Shown here piece by piece: positions 50,590 through 62,798 of a stretch of DNA of 64,000 bases. A program made the translations under genes and the position numbers. Source of the DNA: Siphonodentalium dalli (Eukaryota > Mollusca > Scaphopoda > Gadilida > Siphonodentaliidae); NCBI GenBank assembly GCA_032622095.1, contig CP136063.1, forward strand, positions 276,141,426 to 276,205,425, written 5' to 3'. Every line of letters starts with the position of its first letter. Position 1 is the first letter of the stretch. The notes below the pieces were generated by a model. That model was not told the origin of the DNA and did not search any database. It saw nothing but the letters and a program-made list of their open reading frames with translations.

Positions 50590-50720
50590 TTTTAACACTT
50601 TTTCTGCACTTTTTATGTCACAATTCTTTGCGAAATCTTTTTTGCGATTGAGCAATCTTCAGATAGGGTAAATGTATTTTCCGGATAAGTGATTTACACG
50701 CCGGTTCAATGGTCACTAAA

Positions 50721-52029
50721 AAGGGGTCACACTATAAAGTGTATGCCGAGGCCGAGGCCGGCTCCAAATAAAAGGTGTAAACGGGGTGTTATATGGCGTT
50801 TGGTTCGTTGTTTCTCAGTGGATATTAATGAAATTTGGTGTATGTCCGGGTTGGGACATGGAATACAATAACGTTTGAATTGTTTTTAAATTCACAAATT
50901 TGTTGATTTTATTAAACTTTTTCGTTCTGAAACACACTATAAAGTGTAAACGGCCGGCTCCAATTAAAAGGTGTAAGCGGACTTGATGTCGCATTATCTT
51001 CTTTGTTTATGAATGGATATGACTGAAATTTAGAACATATGTCCGGGTTATGACATGGAATACATTAACTTTTGAATTGTTTTTAAAATCACAAATTTCT
51101 TGATTTTATTCAACTTTTCGTTCTTTCGTTCTATAAAGTGTAAGCGACCGGCTCTAATTAAAAGGTGTAAGCGGCTTGTGTGCTTTGCGTTATAGGTAAT
51201 CGGATTAACTAATTGGCGACTCTAGACTATTGTGTTTTGGGAAAACTGTTACATATATCCTAAGCATAAAGATTCTTATCTCCTTGTTGCACGTCTTATT
51301 TCCATTCTTGAAACGTATGTGATAGTCGTAATAGGTTTGAATTTGACTTACTAAACGAATTTCATGTAGACGTATAGGCCTATACATGCAATATGATAGC
51401 AGAAAAAACTGGCATTCACTTTTGTCACAAGTGCGTTACAATAATTTTGGATTCATTTCGAACAAAGATATTATTTTTACAACGCTCTCCATCACCACAA
51501 CCAAACTGAAACAACTAGAAAGATGGAAACCTGACATCGTCGTCATACAGTTAGGCGGCAACGATATATTATATTCTATGAATTTAATGTTTTTATATTA
51601 TTTAAATTTTATGCAATGCGATTAAATTTATTTTATTATGTATTTCACTTACTAAATTATTATTTCCCCAAAAACCTCAAATGATGCAAAACACCCAAGA
51701 CTAATAGTCTAGTCTGTCTAGAGTCGTCAGTTAGTTAATCCGATTACCTATACCGCTAAGCACATAAGCCGCTTACACCTTTTAATTAGAGCCGGCCGTT
51801 TACACTTTATAGTGTGTTTCAGAACGAAAAAGTTTAATACAATCAACAAATTTGTGAATTTAAAGACAATTCAAACGTTATTGTATTCCATGTCCCAGCC
51901 CGGACATATACACCAAATATCATTAATATCCATTGAGAAACAACGGACAAAACGCCATATAATACCCGTTTACACCTTTTATTTGGAGCCGGCCTCGGCC
52001 TCGGCATACACTTTATAGTGTGTCCCCTA
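50721..52029. mobile_element. 1.3-kb foldback element upstream of PARP8 exon 1
   Basis: Outer ends AAGGGGTCACACTATAAAGT / ACTTTATAGTGTGTCCCCTT; inner ends TAGGTAATCGGATTAACTAA (51195) / TTAGTTAATCCGATTACCTA (51732). The left arm holds two tandem about 210-bp versions of a unit (TCCGGGTTGGGACATGGAAT) that the right arm has once. A partial copy lies at 52850-53070. The middle carries an SGNH-like fragment. Confidence 0.85.
51386..51580 (+). pseudogene. SGNH-esterase-like fragment inside the foldback
   Basis: LKQLERWKPDIVVIQLGGND is the block with GxND of SGNH/GDSL esterases, as found in ORF1 of CR1-like LINEs. Neighbouring blocks are missing. Short, so tentative. Confidence 0.45.
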
Positions 52030-52850
52030 AAAAGTGTACTCCGACCCCGACGTCGACTCGAGAAAATGTGTACTCGGAACATATATTTTTGCATATCTTT
52101 CCCACTTTATGGGAAAAAAATAATTCTTTTGCTAAATTATATGCTACTATGCCAATTTATTACATATGTAATAAAAATATTACCGAAAAAATTACTAACA
52201 TACTTTTTAATAGCATTTTTACTTCGAAAACACACATCTACTCCGATTTTAAATGACCATCAGATCTGCGAGAGCTTCTGAAAACAAAATGCGGCATAGT
52301 TGGAGTCATATTAGTCTTGATTGACAGCCGTCTTGTTCCAATAGAGTATGCTTGGAGTCAGGTCCGTCCTGGTTAGAGTCATTTCGGCCAATTTGGCCGG
52401 TTACTTCATGTGAGTTTTTCATCTGACGTGTGTGTCGGAATAATGATGTGGAGGATTTATGTAAATGTTAGCCCAAACTACATTTCCAAGTAACGATGGT
52501 TTTGTTGTTTATTTTGAGGAATAATACCGCGTCAGATGAATTCAGCCCAAATATGTTAACAGTTGTCGTGTAAAACATTCGGCAGTAAGTTAGCGTTATT
52601 TAGTATTTGTGGATGTCCTTTAACATGGGGAAAATAGACTACTGCGCTTGAACGAGCATGTGAATTGTCGTTTTTAATGTATAGCAACTTTATAATCAAT
52701 AACAGAGGCATTCTCTGTCAAATAAGGTCGCTCTATTTACGATACCAATTGGGGAACTTTGTAAATTAAATTACGCGTAAACTTAACCTGCTGCAAATAG
52801 AAAAGGTGTCGGAATCGGCGTACTCGCCCCAGGGCTAACTCGCCCAATCG
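52030..52850. other. Upstream sequence without recognised gene
   Basis: 52030-52260 holds overlapping short ORFs in two plus frames, likely chance. Nothing else seen. Confidence 0.4.
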
Positions 52851-53070
52851 CCGCGTGCCAACTCGGAATAAAAGGCCAACTCGGAATAAAAGATGCATAC
52901 GGGGTGTTATATGGCGTTTGGTCCGTTGTTTCTCAATGAATATTATTGAAATTTGGTGTATATGTCCGGGCTGGGACATGGAATACAAGAACGTTTGAAT
53001 TGTTTTTAAATTTACAAATTTGTTGATTTTATTCATTTTGTTTTCGTTCTGAAACACACTATAAAGTGTA
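52850..53070. mobile_element. Partial copy of the 1.3-kb foldback arm
   Basis: GGGTGTTATATGGCGTTTGG to CTGAAACACACTATAAAGTG matches 50790-50945. No inverted partner nearby. Confidence 0.8.
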
Positions 53071-53079
53071 TATAATATA

Positions 53080-53390
53080 ATAACGAACACGAGACATACA
53101 TAATTTATGAACTGTTAACAAAAGATATCAAATTCAATACATGAAAAAGATGACTCAGTGGAGTTTATAAAGTGAACATAAAAACATTGAGGTAAGAATC
53201 TTTTTAAGGAATTCAACTTTATTTAATGATAATAAACACATAAATTAAAATAACAAACATGAGACATACATGATTTATAAACTGTTAACAAAAGATATCA
53301 AACTCAATACATGACAAAGATGACTCAGTGAAGTTTATAAAGTGAACATAAAAATATTAAGGTAAAAATCTTTTTAAGCATTACTAAACC
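53080..53390. repeat. Two-copy repeat of about 170-bp spacing
   Basis: GAGACATACATAATTTATGA ... AAGATGACTCAGTGGAGTTT ... AATCTTTTTAAGG at 53091-53208, and again at 53261-53380. Confidence 0.85.
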
Positions 53391-54930
53391 GTTTAGCACA
53401 GTCCACTTCACTCATCCGATCATCACTAAACTTCATATTTATCTTGATATTGATCTATCAGATGAGAGCTATCAAATATTTTTTTAATTTTATAGGAAAA
53501 AATGGTCGCCAGCGGCCATATTGCATTTACGTTATATGTTATCGCGTCATGTCGATATCTAGAATTACTTAGAAATTTCACCTTTCCAGATTCATAATTG
53601 CTCCATTGACTGTAACAGATGGAATTATTCCCCTCTTCGGATAGAGTGTCACTGAAACTTTATTTTGTCAGACTGTCTGTATAGTCACTGATTATATATG
53701 GCAATAATCTGTAATAAGATGTAGCACTATTTTATTTTATATTTACATGCAGTGCTGTTTTTATACAACAATTCTAATCCCCCCTAGATCATCATGTGAT
53801 CGACCATACATCGCGCGAGGACCTGGTTGAATTAAAGGGGGTTTTTATGGATAACTTCTGTCCTCAAGCTAGATTATACTTATGACATTTAATGGCATGT
53901 TTCTAACATGGAGGGTTAGATATGCGTGAGACACCACCACTCTTCAATTCACACCAAGTTATCAGCTGTCATATTCGGATATTAGAACCCATAGCCATGA
54001 TATATGGTTTATTTTGTGTATACTAGTAATATTGTTATTTTCAGTACCTTTATATACCAGTACTGTGTATAACAATGCATATACATTAATCCATGTATAC
54101 ATGTATATTGATTCAACGGATTCAGTGGTTTTGTCCATCAGTCTATCAAATTTGCGGGGAAAACATGGCCACAAGCAGTACACCCTGTTAAATTTCGAAT
54201 TTGAATCAATTGGCGCACCCTGCAGCCAGCTTTTATTGGAGAACTTTTTCTCATGTGGATAGTTTGAGTCACCGCTAGATGTGAGCCATGTTTTGTTCTC
54301 AAGCTGTCCTTGTGAAGACATCACTGCCAGCGGTGATCTTGAATTTTACTATTTTTATGGCTAAATAATTTGGTTGATCCTACAGACGACACCCCTTGTC
54401 CGATCGTCACCAGATTCCACAATGATCTTCTGGATAACTAGGGGGGGAGTAATCTAATTTTCCCGAATTTCGTTAAAAAACATTACCACAGGCAGCAATT
54501 TGGTATCTTACTGTTTGATCCTCTTTTGCGTGACTGAATTGTTTAGCAACTGTACAGTCATATCCCTCATCTGATAGTCACAACACTTTATATTGATCTT
54601 CGGGCTGACAACTAGATGGGAGCTATCGAATGCTTTGAATTTTTTTGGAAAACATTGTCGCCAGCAGTCATCTTCTATTTTGGTTTTTATATACATGTAT
54701 ATCTCTTCATTCGGATAGCCAGTATTACGTAGGTACTTCAACTTTCCGCATTCCTGTCATCATTTGAAATATAAAAATTTACCTGATACCATGCACCCTT
54801 CAAAATTTGTTTCGTCGTATCTATTTTAATGACCCGTATGGTAATATTGATACAGATATATTTGTCAAACATTTCTTTGTACAATATACAGGTATTTAGT
54901 TTGTAACTAAATCTAGAAATATATAATAGT
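53391..54930. other. Dispersed-repeat-rich upstream stretch
   Basis: Phrases such as GATGGGAGCTATCGAATGCT, GGTCGCCAGCGGCCATATTG and GTCGCCAGCAGTCATCTTC mark worn R5-like repeats. No gene seen. Confidence 0.5.
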
Positions 54931-55515
54931 AGCTGGTGGACCCTACTTCGTCCGGGATGTTCCCCTCTGATTTTCGGAGAATTGCGCGATTTAACCTTGA
55001 ATTAACCATTTTAAAGGTGAACGTCATGTCGGGTCACGATTTGACCCGCCCAAAACACTCCCCGGACAAAAGTCACGACAAAAGTACCCGTCGAAATCCG
55101 CCCGGCTTTACCCGATTTGACCTTGAATTGACAATTTTGAATGTCAAGATCAGGTCAGGGTCATAATTTGACCCACCCGAAACACTCCTGGGACAAAAGT
55201 AACAGTAGGTATTATATTTCGTTGAAATACTTCGTTTTACCAGATTTGACCTTGAATTGATCTTTTTGAATGTCAAAGTCAGGTCGGGATCAAGATTTGA
55301 CCCGTCCAAATAGTCCAGAAACATGCCTACATCAGCACGTTCGAGAACATGGTCCCACGTGAAATTGGACCCGTCAATATTGCTCCCGGGATCGAAGTAG
55401 TCCTACACACAAATTTTTAGTCGGATCGGTCAAGGTCCAGAAACATGCCTATGAGCGAGGTCAAGTTGACACGTTAAATACCAAATCCGAGTCGGATCAG
55501 TCGAGCAGTGTTAAG
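54931..55515. repeat. Degenerate about 120-bp tandem repeat
   Basis: Three to four units sharing TTTGACCTTGAATTGACxxTTTTGAATGTCAA and GATTTGACCCGCCCxAAACACTCC. Ends with an ACACATACACACATGCAT run. Confidence 0.75.
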
Positions 55516-55754
55516 AGTCTATAACACATACACACATGCATTCATGCATACACACATACATACAGACAGGTGTTCCAAAATGTATAATCGATAGCTACAA
55601 CAATTCTATGGTAGATAGTTCACGGCCGACCTGATGCATGCATCTTAGTTTTCTTGTAGCTACTATGCCAGAGAGGTTCATAAAACATCGCTGATTTTAC
55701 CTGTATGATAGGTCAGTGGACACAGAGAGGTTATTCACATGGCACAGAGTGGAT

Positions 55755-55840
55755 GTCAAATTCAATTCAATTCAATAAAAGATAGTATGATTGTATCTAT
55801 GGAATAATTATCTTCCATTGAATTGAATTGAATTTGCCGG
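55755..55840. repeat. Short palindrome with TTCAA repeats
   Basis: AAATTCAATTCAATTCAAT facing ATTGAATTGAATTGAATTT around TAGTATGATTGTATCTATGG. A small foldback. Confidence 0.7.
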
Positions 55841-55869
55841 ACCATATGTGTACCAATTGTCCTAGAAAA

Positions 55870-56345
55870 TAAACCCTTTTTATTAAAGGTACTCAATCCG
55901 ATTCGATGGTCCCCATATAATCAGATTCCAACAACAACAACATTTTTAGAAATGCCGCTTCAGTTATCAGAATCGATTAATTGCCCAAAAATAATGCTAA
56001 CTACAGTACTGTCAACTATATAGTATAAAATTGCCCGAAATGAATTATTTAGCAACATGTTGTTCGACGAAATTTGGCCTTATTATCAACAGAAAGCCTC
56101 TTGATTTTAGAGTTATCCATCTTCATCCGCAATTTGGTCCTAGACTGTCGACTGTTTACTGGGCCACTTAATTCTCGACGGTGAAAAATAATAGATTTCA
56201 AAACTCGATATCTAATAACTCGGAGTTTGATAGGTGGATTCCTCGACTCGAATCAAATATTTTTTACCCCAGAATCCAAAGAAATAGTAATTAAAAATTG
56301 GTGGGCGCTTAATCGGATTATCCATCTTTAAATACCATTTGATGC
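55870..56345. repeat. Dispersed repeat shared with 35700-35810
   Basis: 56220-56345 (TTCCTCGACTCGAATCAAAT ... GGCGCTTAATCGGATTATCC) is the inverted relative of 35700-35810. The rest is AT-rich without a gene. Confidence 0.55.
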
Positions 56346-56447
56346 TAATTGCTCATTAATTTTGTGAAAATCTATTCGAAATATGTGTTTAGTAGCGTTG
56401 TGCATGACTTAAAATTACCACGAAATCACACGTTATCTCCAGATCAT

Positions 56448-57335
56448 TGACATATTATGGACTTTTTCGGGTGCGTAGATCTGACAAGTTAGTATACCCA
56501 GGCGCTATGCATCATGATAACTATAGGAACGTAGCATTATACTAACATTGCCGAAAAACTCAAAGAAATCGACCATACCACTCCATAGAAATCATCGTCT
56601 GAACTACGCTTAAAGGCACGTGCGGCCTTAATTGTCGAAAATATTCATATTTGTTCCAAACACCGTGAACAGAAAAACATTAAAACGCATACAGTTCCGT
56701 TCATATATACCATGACCATCGCGTAAATAGCATGTTATCATGAAGACCTACTATATTTTACCTAAGCAAGAGCCTGATTGTGTTACAGAAGACAGCACAA
56801 TGCTACTGGCTAATCAAACACAAATGGCATAAACGCTCTTTATAAGTTCCATATCAGGTATTCACCAACAAAGAACGCTCTTTATGTTTACCATCATAAT
56901 ATAAACAAACACCAGAAAAGTTACTTTTTATGCTTTTGTTTACATAACAATGGTCAAATATATGATCATAACATACTGTTTATGCGATATTTCTTATTTG
57001 TATGCGGTAAAAGTCTATCTACATTTTGATGTTCTTTCTGTTTGTGGCGGTTTTTGACGGGTGGATATATTTTCACAGGATACCCACCGCCAAGGCCAAC
57101 CGTGTCTTTAATTGTAAATATATACATCTCGATTCCGGACGCAACAATCAGCGATAAACTAACGCAAATTATTTCGCCACCAAGAGTCATTGCATTTAAT
57201 TAATATATAAGAATGACGATGTGCTGTAAATTTTGATTGGTATTCGTAAAAATAACTACCTTGAGCAAGATTATTTTCCACTTATAATATATTTTATCAA
57301 CCAACCGGAGTGTTTCATATCAATTTAATGGAAAA
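56448..57335. repeat. Dispersed repeat R4 split by an insertion
   Basis: 56448-56610 and 57111-57335 match the R4 copies at 20231, 27278 and 29832 in order. The break falls in GAACTACGCT|xAATTG, where other copies read GAACTACGCTCAATTG. Confidence 0.85.
56611..57110. mobile_element. 500-bp TIR element with TA duplication
   Basis: Ends TAAAGGCACGTGCGGCCTT / AAGGCCAACCGTGTCTTTA; inserted in R4 with a TA at each side where uninserted copies have CA. Contains two inverted AATAAAGAGCGTT words. No ORF of note. TA target duplication fits a Tc1/mariner-superfamily MITE. Confidence 0.85.
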
Positions 57336-57339
57336 TGAC

Positions 57340-58130
57340 TGAGCGAAAACGTAAGTTTTTGAGGAAAAAGAAGGAAACGCCAAGGCGGAGTTAATAAAAA
57401 CACTACCGGTACGATTAGCAGTCAGCAAATGTAGCTTTATCAAAGGCGAACTAGACAAAGAATTTGTGGAAAAGACAATTCTCTTCTGGGACAAATCGGG
57501 ATCGACTACCACCAACTGTTACAGACTCACTTTCATCAGACGGAGTTTTGGAAGATTTGTTAAAAGACACGGACCTTTTCACACGTCCATCTTTTGGACC
57601 GGCACGTGTGACCTAACAACACTGGTCGCCGGTGAATACTCCATCATCAGGAGCCAAAATACAGTCAATCGACTAACTCGACAATACCAAGAACTATACA
57701 GAGAAGTTATAGAAGACAAAGAGACTACAGACTAACAACCATCGATACTCAGGCCTACTCACTCACATATTGGAACAACTATCGATACGACAAGCAGACG
57801 AGGAAACACCGAGACAACCCGTCGAAATTTGAACACCCAAGCACCAGCTATACAACATGCAGAACGGTACCAGCGAACCAACAAAATCAACTAATTGAAC
57901 AAGTCAGACATCTAAACAACGAAGTCGGGGGCATTCAGCAAAAACCACCATAGAAACTCTCCCGAATTATCAACCTGACCTGCACATGCACTTACAAGAC
58001 GAAACACCCTGACATGCAGATATGGGGACCAAGTACAACTACCAACAGTTTACTGTACAGAAAAGATGGCATCCACCCTAACGAACTACTTATAGCCAAG
58101 TCTGGCTCAGAAAAAAATAGGAACCAGATC
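57340..58130 (+). pseudogene. CR1-like LINE ORF1: decayed SGNH esterase domain
   Basis: Pieces in shifting frames: HTSIFWTGTCDLTTLVAGEY (57570), then AYSLTYWNNYRYD, QLIEQVRHLNNEVGG and RKDGIHPNELLIAK (58060). The last has the D-G-x-H block of SGNH esterases. Esterase plus PHD finger in ORF1 is known for CR1-like LINEs. At least three frameshifts; not functional. Confidence 0.65.
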
Positions 58131-58506
58131 CATAATCCATGGTGGTATATCATAATAAAAAGAATATGGGTCGGTATTGGCTGAACCATATATTATACCC
58201 CGCACCAGAAAGAACACACACCGGACCACACGACGACGGCATGCAGGGTATGCTTGGGCTGAACCATGCTACATCCTATATACCACTAAACCAGAAAAAC
58301 CAGACACTATATAAGCAAGTCACCTCAAATACACAGAAACGGCATAGGCAAGGGCTGTACCACACTGAACCACCACCAGATAGCCATGAAAAATGAGACA
58401 CAAGCGCGAAACAGCAACAAAACACCTACGCCCCCACCAATAATCGCTGATATCGAACAAAAAAGTACGCAAGTACGCATACAGCAAACATAAATATAAT
58501 TACACC

Positions 58507-58690
58507 CTTGTATTTTGAGTATGCGAAGGCGCAGTGACCTGGACACTCAACACGTGAGTATGTTGTGACAACTGTGATGTTTGACATCACTATGCATGCG
58601 TCGACCTTGACTCAGCAGAAGACAGTTCACTAGAAGAGAGACACAGTCAAGAATGGAAATGCTCGAACTGTGCCAGCATCAACATCGACA
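58507..58690 (+). pseudogene. CR1-like LINE ORF1: PHD finger
   Basis: CEGAVTW then VCCDNCDV, HHYACVDLDS and QEWKCSNCASIN keep the Cys4-His-Cys3 order of a PHD finger with two stop codons inside. It follows the esterase part as expected for CR1 ORF1. Confidence 0.65.
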
Positions 58691-58879
58691 GCTTCACGTT
58701 CCATGCTTATGAATTATCTACATCAAAATACTGCCACACACAAGTCACTTGACAACTCCATACAAAGTGTGGACTCAACATTCGACCGGCTCATAAAAGC
58801 AGCCCAAAAATTGACAAACTCACAACAGATCCAACAGATTAGCATCCCAAAACACTTTCAACACACCAATGAAAGATAA

Positions 58880-60110
58880 CATCATATTGCTAATAGTAAA
58901 CTGTATAGAAGCCAAGTCAACAACAAGGTAGAGCTAGAGATGGCAACCACCAACATAAAGCCAGGCGTCACCATCGGCACGGCATCATGGTTAGAGACAA
59001 GGAAAAGAGCCAACCCAAAATGCCATCAAGTCAGCTGAGATCTTTCCTGAATAATATATAGCCTATAGTAACGATCGTGACACTACGGGTAAAGGAGTCT
59101 TCGTCGCCATACACAAAGAATCGGTTGCAATAGAGAATGAACTGCCACATAATACATTACAGACTGTGAAATCGAAAGGATAAACTGTCAATACAAGGAT
59201 TCAAGAACTTACACACATATTAAGTTTTTATGGCAGACATAAACAATCTGAAAAAAAATCCGTCAAATCACTGTCAGAAAAGAAAATTCTAGCTTCATCA
59301 TCGGAGGAGACTTCAACTGCCCGGACATCGACTGGGACAATATGGCGGTACGGCCAGGGCACACGACCAAGAGAAACAGAAAGACCGCATCGACGTATGT
59401 ACAGAACTGGGGTTAAATTAAATAATTACAAGAGGAACCAACCAGAGAATGAAATTTCCTTGTTCTTATCATCACAAACAACTCATCACTATTGGAATCC
59501 ACTATTTCAATACCGGGCATATCGGACCACAATATGATTATTGCTGATTGTTCTCCAACACCATCACCCAATAAACCTTAAAAGAGAACGAAATATCCTT
59601 TTCACGTAAAGCAAACTCGACTGGTATAGCTGCAGATGTGAATGAGTTGTCAGCTCAAATACCCGCAACCGACATCAAGAAGAGGTTCGTGACACCACCA
59701 ACGATGTCGTGGAACAAGAAAAGAGTACCAAAAAGGACCAAGATGCCGGCGTAATAACTCTCACGGATCAATAGAAGATTAAAACTATTGCTGAGGAAGA
59801 AAGCAAAACTTCACCGGAAAAAATAGGAAGTTGGAGGGATTAAAAAAAAACATCAGAACATGTGCGGACGGGAGATGAAGAAATCAGAACAAATAAAGAA
59901 GGGGAAAGATAAGAAGACATCAAAACCCTTTCGATGGTCCTACATGAAGGAAACAGGAACAATACAGAACAGACACCACTAACACAAAAGAGAATAGACG
60001 GCGGAATTACTGAATAGCCATTTTCAGAGGCGCATAACATTATTATTATCGACAAGAGCCATGCAGACAACATTCCCAATATAAAGGGCTCAAAACTCTG
60101 GCCCAACCAC
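58880..60110 (+). pseudogene. LINE ORF2: decayed endonuclease
   Basis: Traces of the EEP endonuclease: PGVTIGTASWLETR (58960), GKGVFVAIHKESVA (59090), and SSFIIGGDFNCPDIDWDN (59290), which holds the GGDFN motif. Then a linker with LNSHFQR (60012). Many stops and frameshifts. No reverse transcriptase follows; the element stops near 60110. Confidence 0.7.
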
Positions 60111-60550
60111 TTAGTCTAACCGCCATATTCAACACATGGGCGAACTTAATATCTTTCAGATGTGTCAATCTCTGCATGTTACAGGACTGATTAAAAATAA
60201 TTGTCTCCGGTTGTCTGTTAAATTACATTGCAATCTAAACTGTCACTGAAGTGATGCGCACGACATGCGACACATGTACAGAAAAACAAGTTAATGGCGC
60301 AGTATCGGTTGCGGCAGACGTGTCTTCTCTGTGGGGCCATTCACAAAGTGGACTTCATGGTAATTATTTGGGGAAGTTATCACTTACGGGCTGTTATATA
60401 CACAATTCTACAAATAAGATAGTGACCATTTAGTTTACAATTTTTTTCTTCAAAAATCTTATCATAAAGCGATTTCATGTATTGACAAGAATCTTGTAAA
60501 ACCTGGTGCTTTAACATCGTTGATAATCCACCAGAGGACAGCGACCCTGA

Positions 60551-60957
60551 TATGGAGATTGGGGCGCACTGTGCCAGTGGAAGAACATAATTATGCCCCC
60601 ACAGACGAAGTTTGGTAGGGATATAGAAAGCTCTGTCAGCGAACCAGTTACTGCCCCGGAGCGCGAAGCACGACAAAGAGACACAACTGTATATGGAGAT
60701 TGGGGCGCACTGTGCCAGTGGAAGAACATAATTATGCCCCCACAGACGAAGTTTGGTAGGGATATAGAAAGCTCTGTCAGCGAACCAGTTACTGCCCCGG
60801 AGCGCGAAGCACGACAAAGAGACACAACTGTATATGGAGATTGGGGCGCACTGTGCCAGTGGAAGAACATAATTATGCCCCCACAGACGAAGTTTGGTAG
60901 GGATATAGAAAGCTCTGTCAGCGAACCAGTTACTGCCCCGGAGCGCGAAGCACGACT
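60551..60957. repeat. Three-copy 141-bp tandem repeat
   Basis: Units start at 60551, 60692 and 60833. Units 1 and 2 look identical; unit 3 lacks about 13 bp near its end (CAAAGAGACACAA). 141 is 47 codons, so both strands have long ORFs (161 aa plus; 205 and 180 aa minus). The unit contains ATTATGCCCCCACAGACGAA and TTTGGTAGGGATATAGAAAG, of dispersed-repeat character. Confidence 0.93.
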
Positions 60958-61250
60958 GTATATGGAGATTGTGGATATAGAAATGACTTCCGCACATTCA
61001 TGTGTCCGTCCAGCCGTCGCTCTATCTGTAACATCTATTGAGGTCTCGATCAATCTAAGTCAACGTGCCCGGATTTGAATTATCTGTGCGCCTGTTGAGT
61101 GTGGGGAAAAGGATGTCCGCAACGAACGGGTGGCATATTCCACATCGCCGCCCCATTTACAAGAGAATAGCTTGTTTAATTAATCGTCTAAGAATGCCAC
61201 ATTACATGGTCGGATATTGGTTAGGTTCTTCGCCATCGTCCGTACAGTGA

Positions 61251-61862
61251 TTGCTATCTTACGTTCTCCGAATGCTATTTAATTACCGCCCATCATGTCA
61301 CTTTTCAATTATGCTATCCGAATTTTTTTTTTCGATACAGAACACACGAACAAGTACATTTCTCGCGTATATATATAGATATGCATTCCATGTTTGCTTT
61401 ATCAATCATATATCGAAAGATATTTGCCTGCAGCACATAATGCTTATACCCATGGAATGCACATTGATGATTGATTCAAACGAGTTATGGGGAACATTTG
61501 GCAGTCACGTGTTATGTGTCAATTTATCCATTATAGTATATGTACCATTCATATACGATGTTCCATGTGCTGGGTTATTACGCTGTCAGTTAACTGGACC
61601 ATTATATATAGGCCCAAATACTAAGCCAAAAATAATCCTTCCAAGACGCAAAACAATAGGGTTCTACCAAGAAATTTTAGATGAGAGGCTACCCACTGAA
61701 AAGTATACATATATGGCAGACTTGCAACTGTTGACCGCTCCGAATACACACCGTGCATACAGCATATCCTACTATTTACATATAGATGATAGTATACTTG
61801 TTGTTGCAGATAGCAGTACAGTACATGCGCCTTTTATTGCCCAAATTGTTTTTTTTCCCTGA
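61251..61862 (+). CDS. Unrecognised 203-codon ORF
   Basis: The longest non-repeat ORF in the right end. Starts MLSYVLRMLFNYRPSCHFSI; rich in aromatic and Ile residues; ends APFIAQIVFFP. No domain or family recognised. Could be a relic exon or chance; the base composition is like the surroundings. Confidence 0.25.
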   Translation: MLSYVLRMLFNYRPSCHFSIMLSEFFFSIQNTRTSTFLAYIYRYAFHVCFINHISKDICLQHIMLIPMECTLMIDSNELWGTFGSHVLCVNLSIIVYVPFIYDVPCAGLLRCQLTGPLYIGPNTKPKIILPRRKTIGFYQEILDERLPTEKYTYMADLQLLTAPNTHRAYSISYYLHIDDSILVVADSSTVHAPFIAQIVFFP

Positions 61863-61949
61863 CCCACCCTCCGACTATATATAAACGCATATTAACTCGA
61901 ACAAAATGGTCACGATGACCATCGAGTTTCACCCAAGCCTAAAAGTTTA

Positions 61950-62378
61950 GTGCGCCTGTCATTTGCAGAATGAGGTCCCCAGAGGGTTAATTTAGTGACA
62001 CTATACCACAAAGCGGGCTAGCATCACTAATACACCATCTGGGGACCTCCTCATTCTGCTTAGGTCTCATCTTCTCTGGAAAGTTTCTTTATTATCAAAT
62101 TTCTATAGCAACTTGGATTCTATTTCTTTTTTTTAGTTAAGTTTCTCTATATCACCAAATTGGCAGACGACACATTGTATAATTGAGGTTCCCAATGGGT
62201 GTACATCATAATATTCATCATTCGGGAACTTCAGTATGAGTCTATGTCTCCCATAGAAGATGAGGTCATGCAGAATGAGGTCCAAACAGGATGAAATTGG
62301 TGATGCTGTGCGGGATAACGTCACTAAATTCATCGTCAGAGGAACTCTTCTGCAAATGACAGGCACATTAAACTCATG
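61950..62378. mobile_element. Two decayed FB1 foldback copies
   Basis: 61950-62065 (GTGCGCCTGTCATTTGCAGA ... GGACCTCCTCATTCTGCTTA) and 62165-62378 (CATGCAGAATGAGGTCCAAA ... TCTGCAAATGACAGGCACAT) keep parts of the FB1 hairpins. Confidence 0.7.
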
Positions 62379-62379
62379 C

Positions 62380-62798
62380 TTGGACTTGACGTGTGGGTGT
62401 AATAACTGTACTATGATTTGACAAAGCGTTCAAGCGCATTTCACTGAATGACAACAATCGATTGTTGAAATAAGAGCATTAACTGATAATACAGGAGCAC
62501 AATTATGGTTATAGGAAACATTACTCATGCAGACGACAGTTTAATTGATCTGAACATTTCCTATACATTTGTCACAATGGGAGATGGACCCTGGCCAGCG
62601 CAACAACAAGAGACTTCACTAAAGTAAACATTCATATTTGAGCTTGACAATCGAAGACAGACCAATTGGTTTAAAGCCAGTAAAGGTAGAAGGGATGACA
62701 ATATAACATTGTAACGAAGTCTAGACGGCACATCGATGCAAACCTTGCTATGTACCATCGTTTACAATAATTCACAAAATGAAAGTGTCCATGACACT
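62380..62798. other. Upstream sequence without recognised gene
   Basis: No repeat or gene seen. Confidence 0.4.

Noticed and set aside
60380-61078. ORFs of 161-205 codons on both strands
   Set aside because: Produced by the 141-bp triplication; repeated identical blocks on both strands argue against a real protein.
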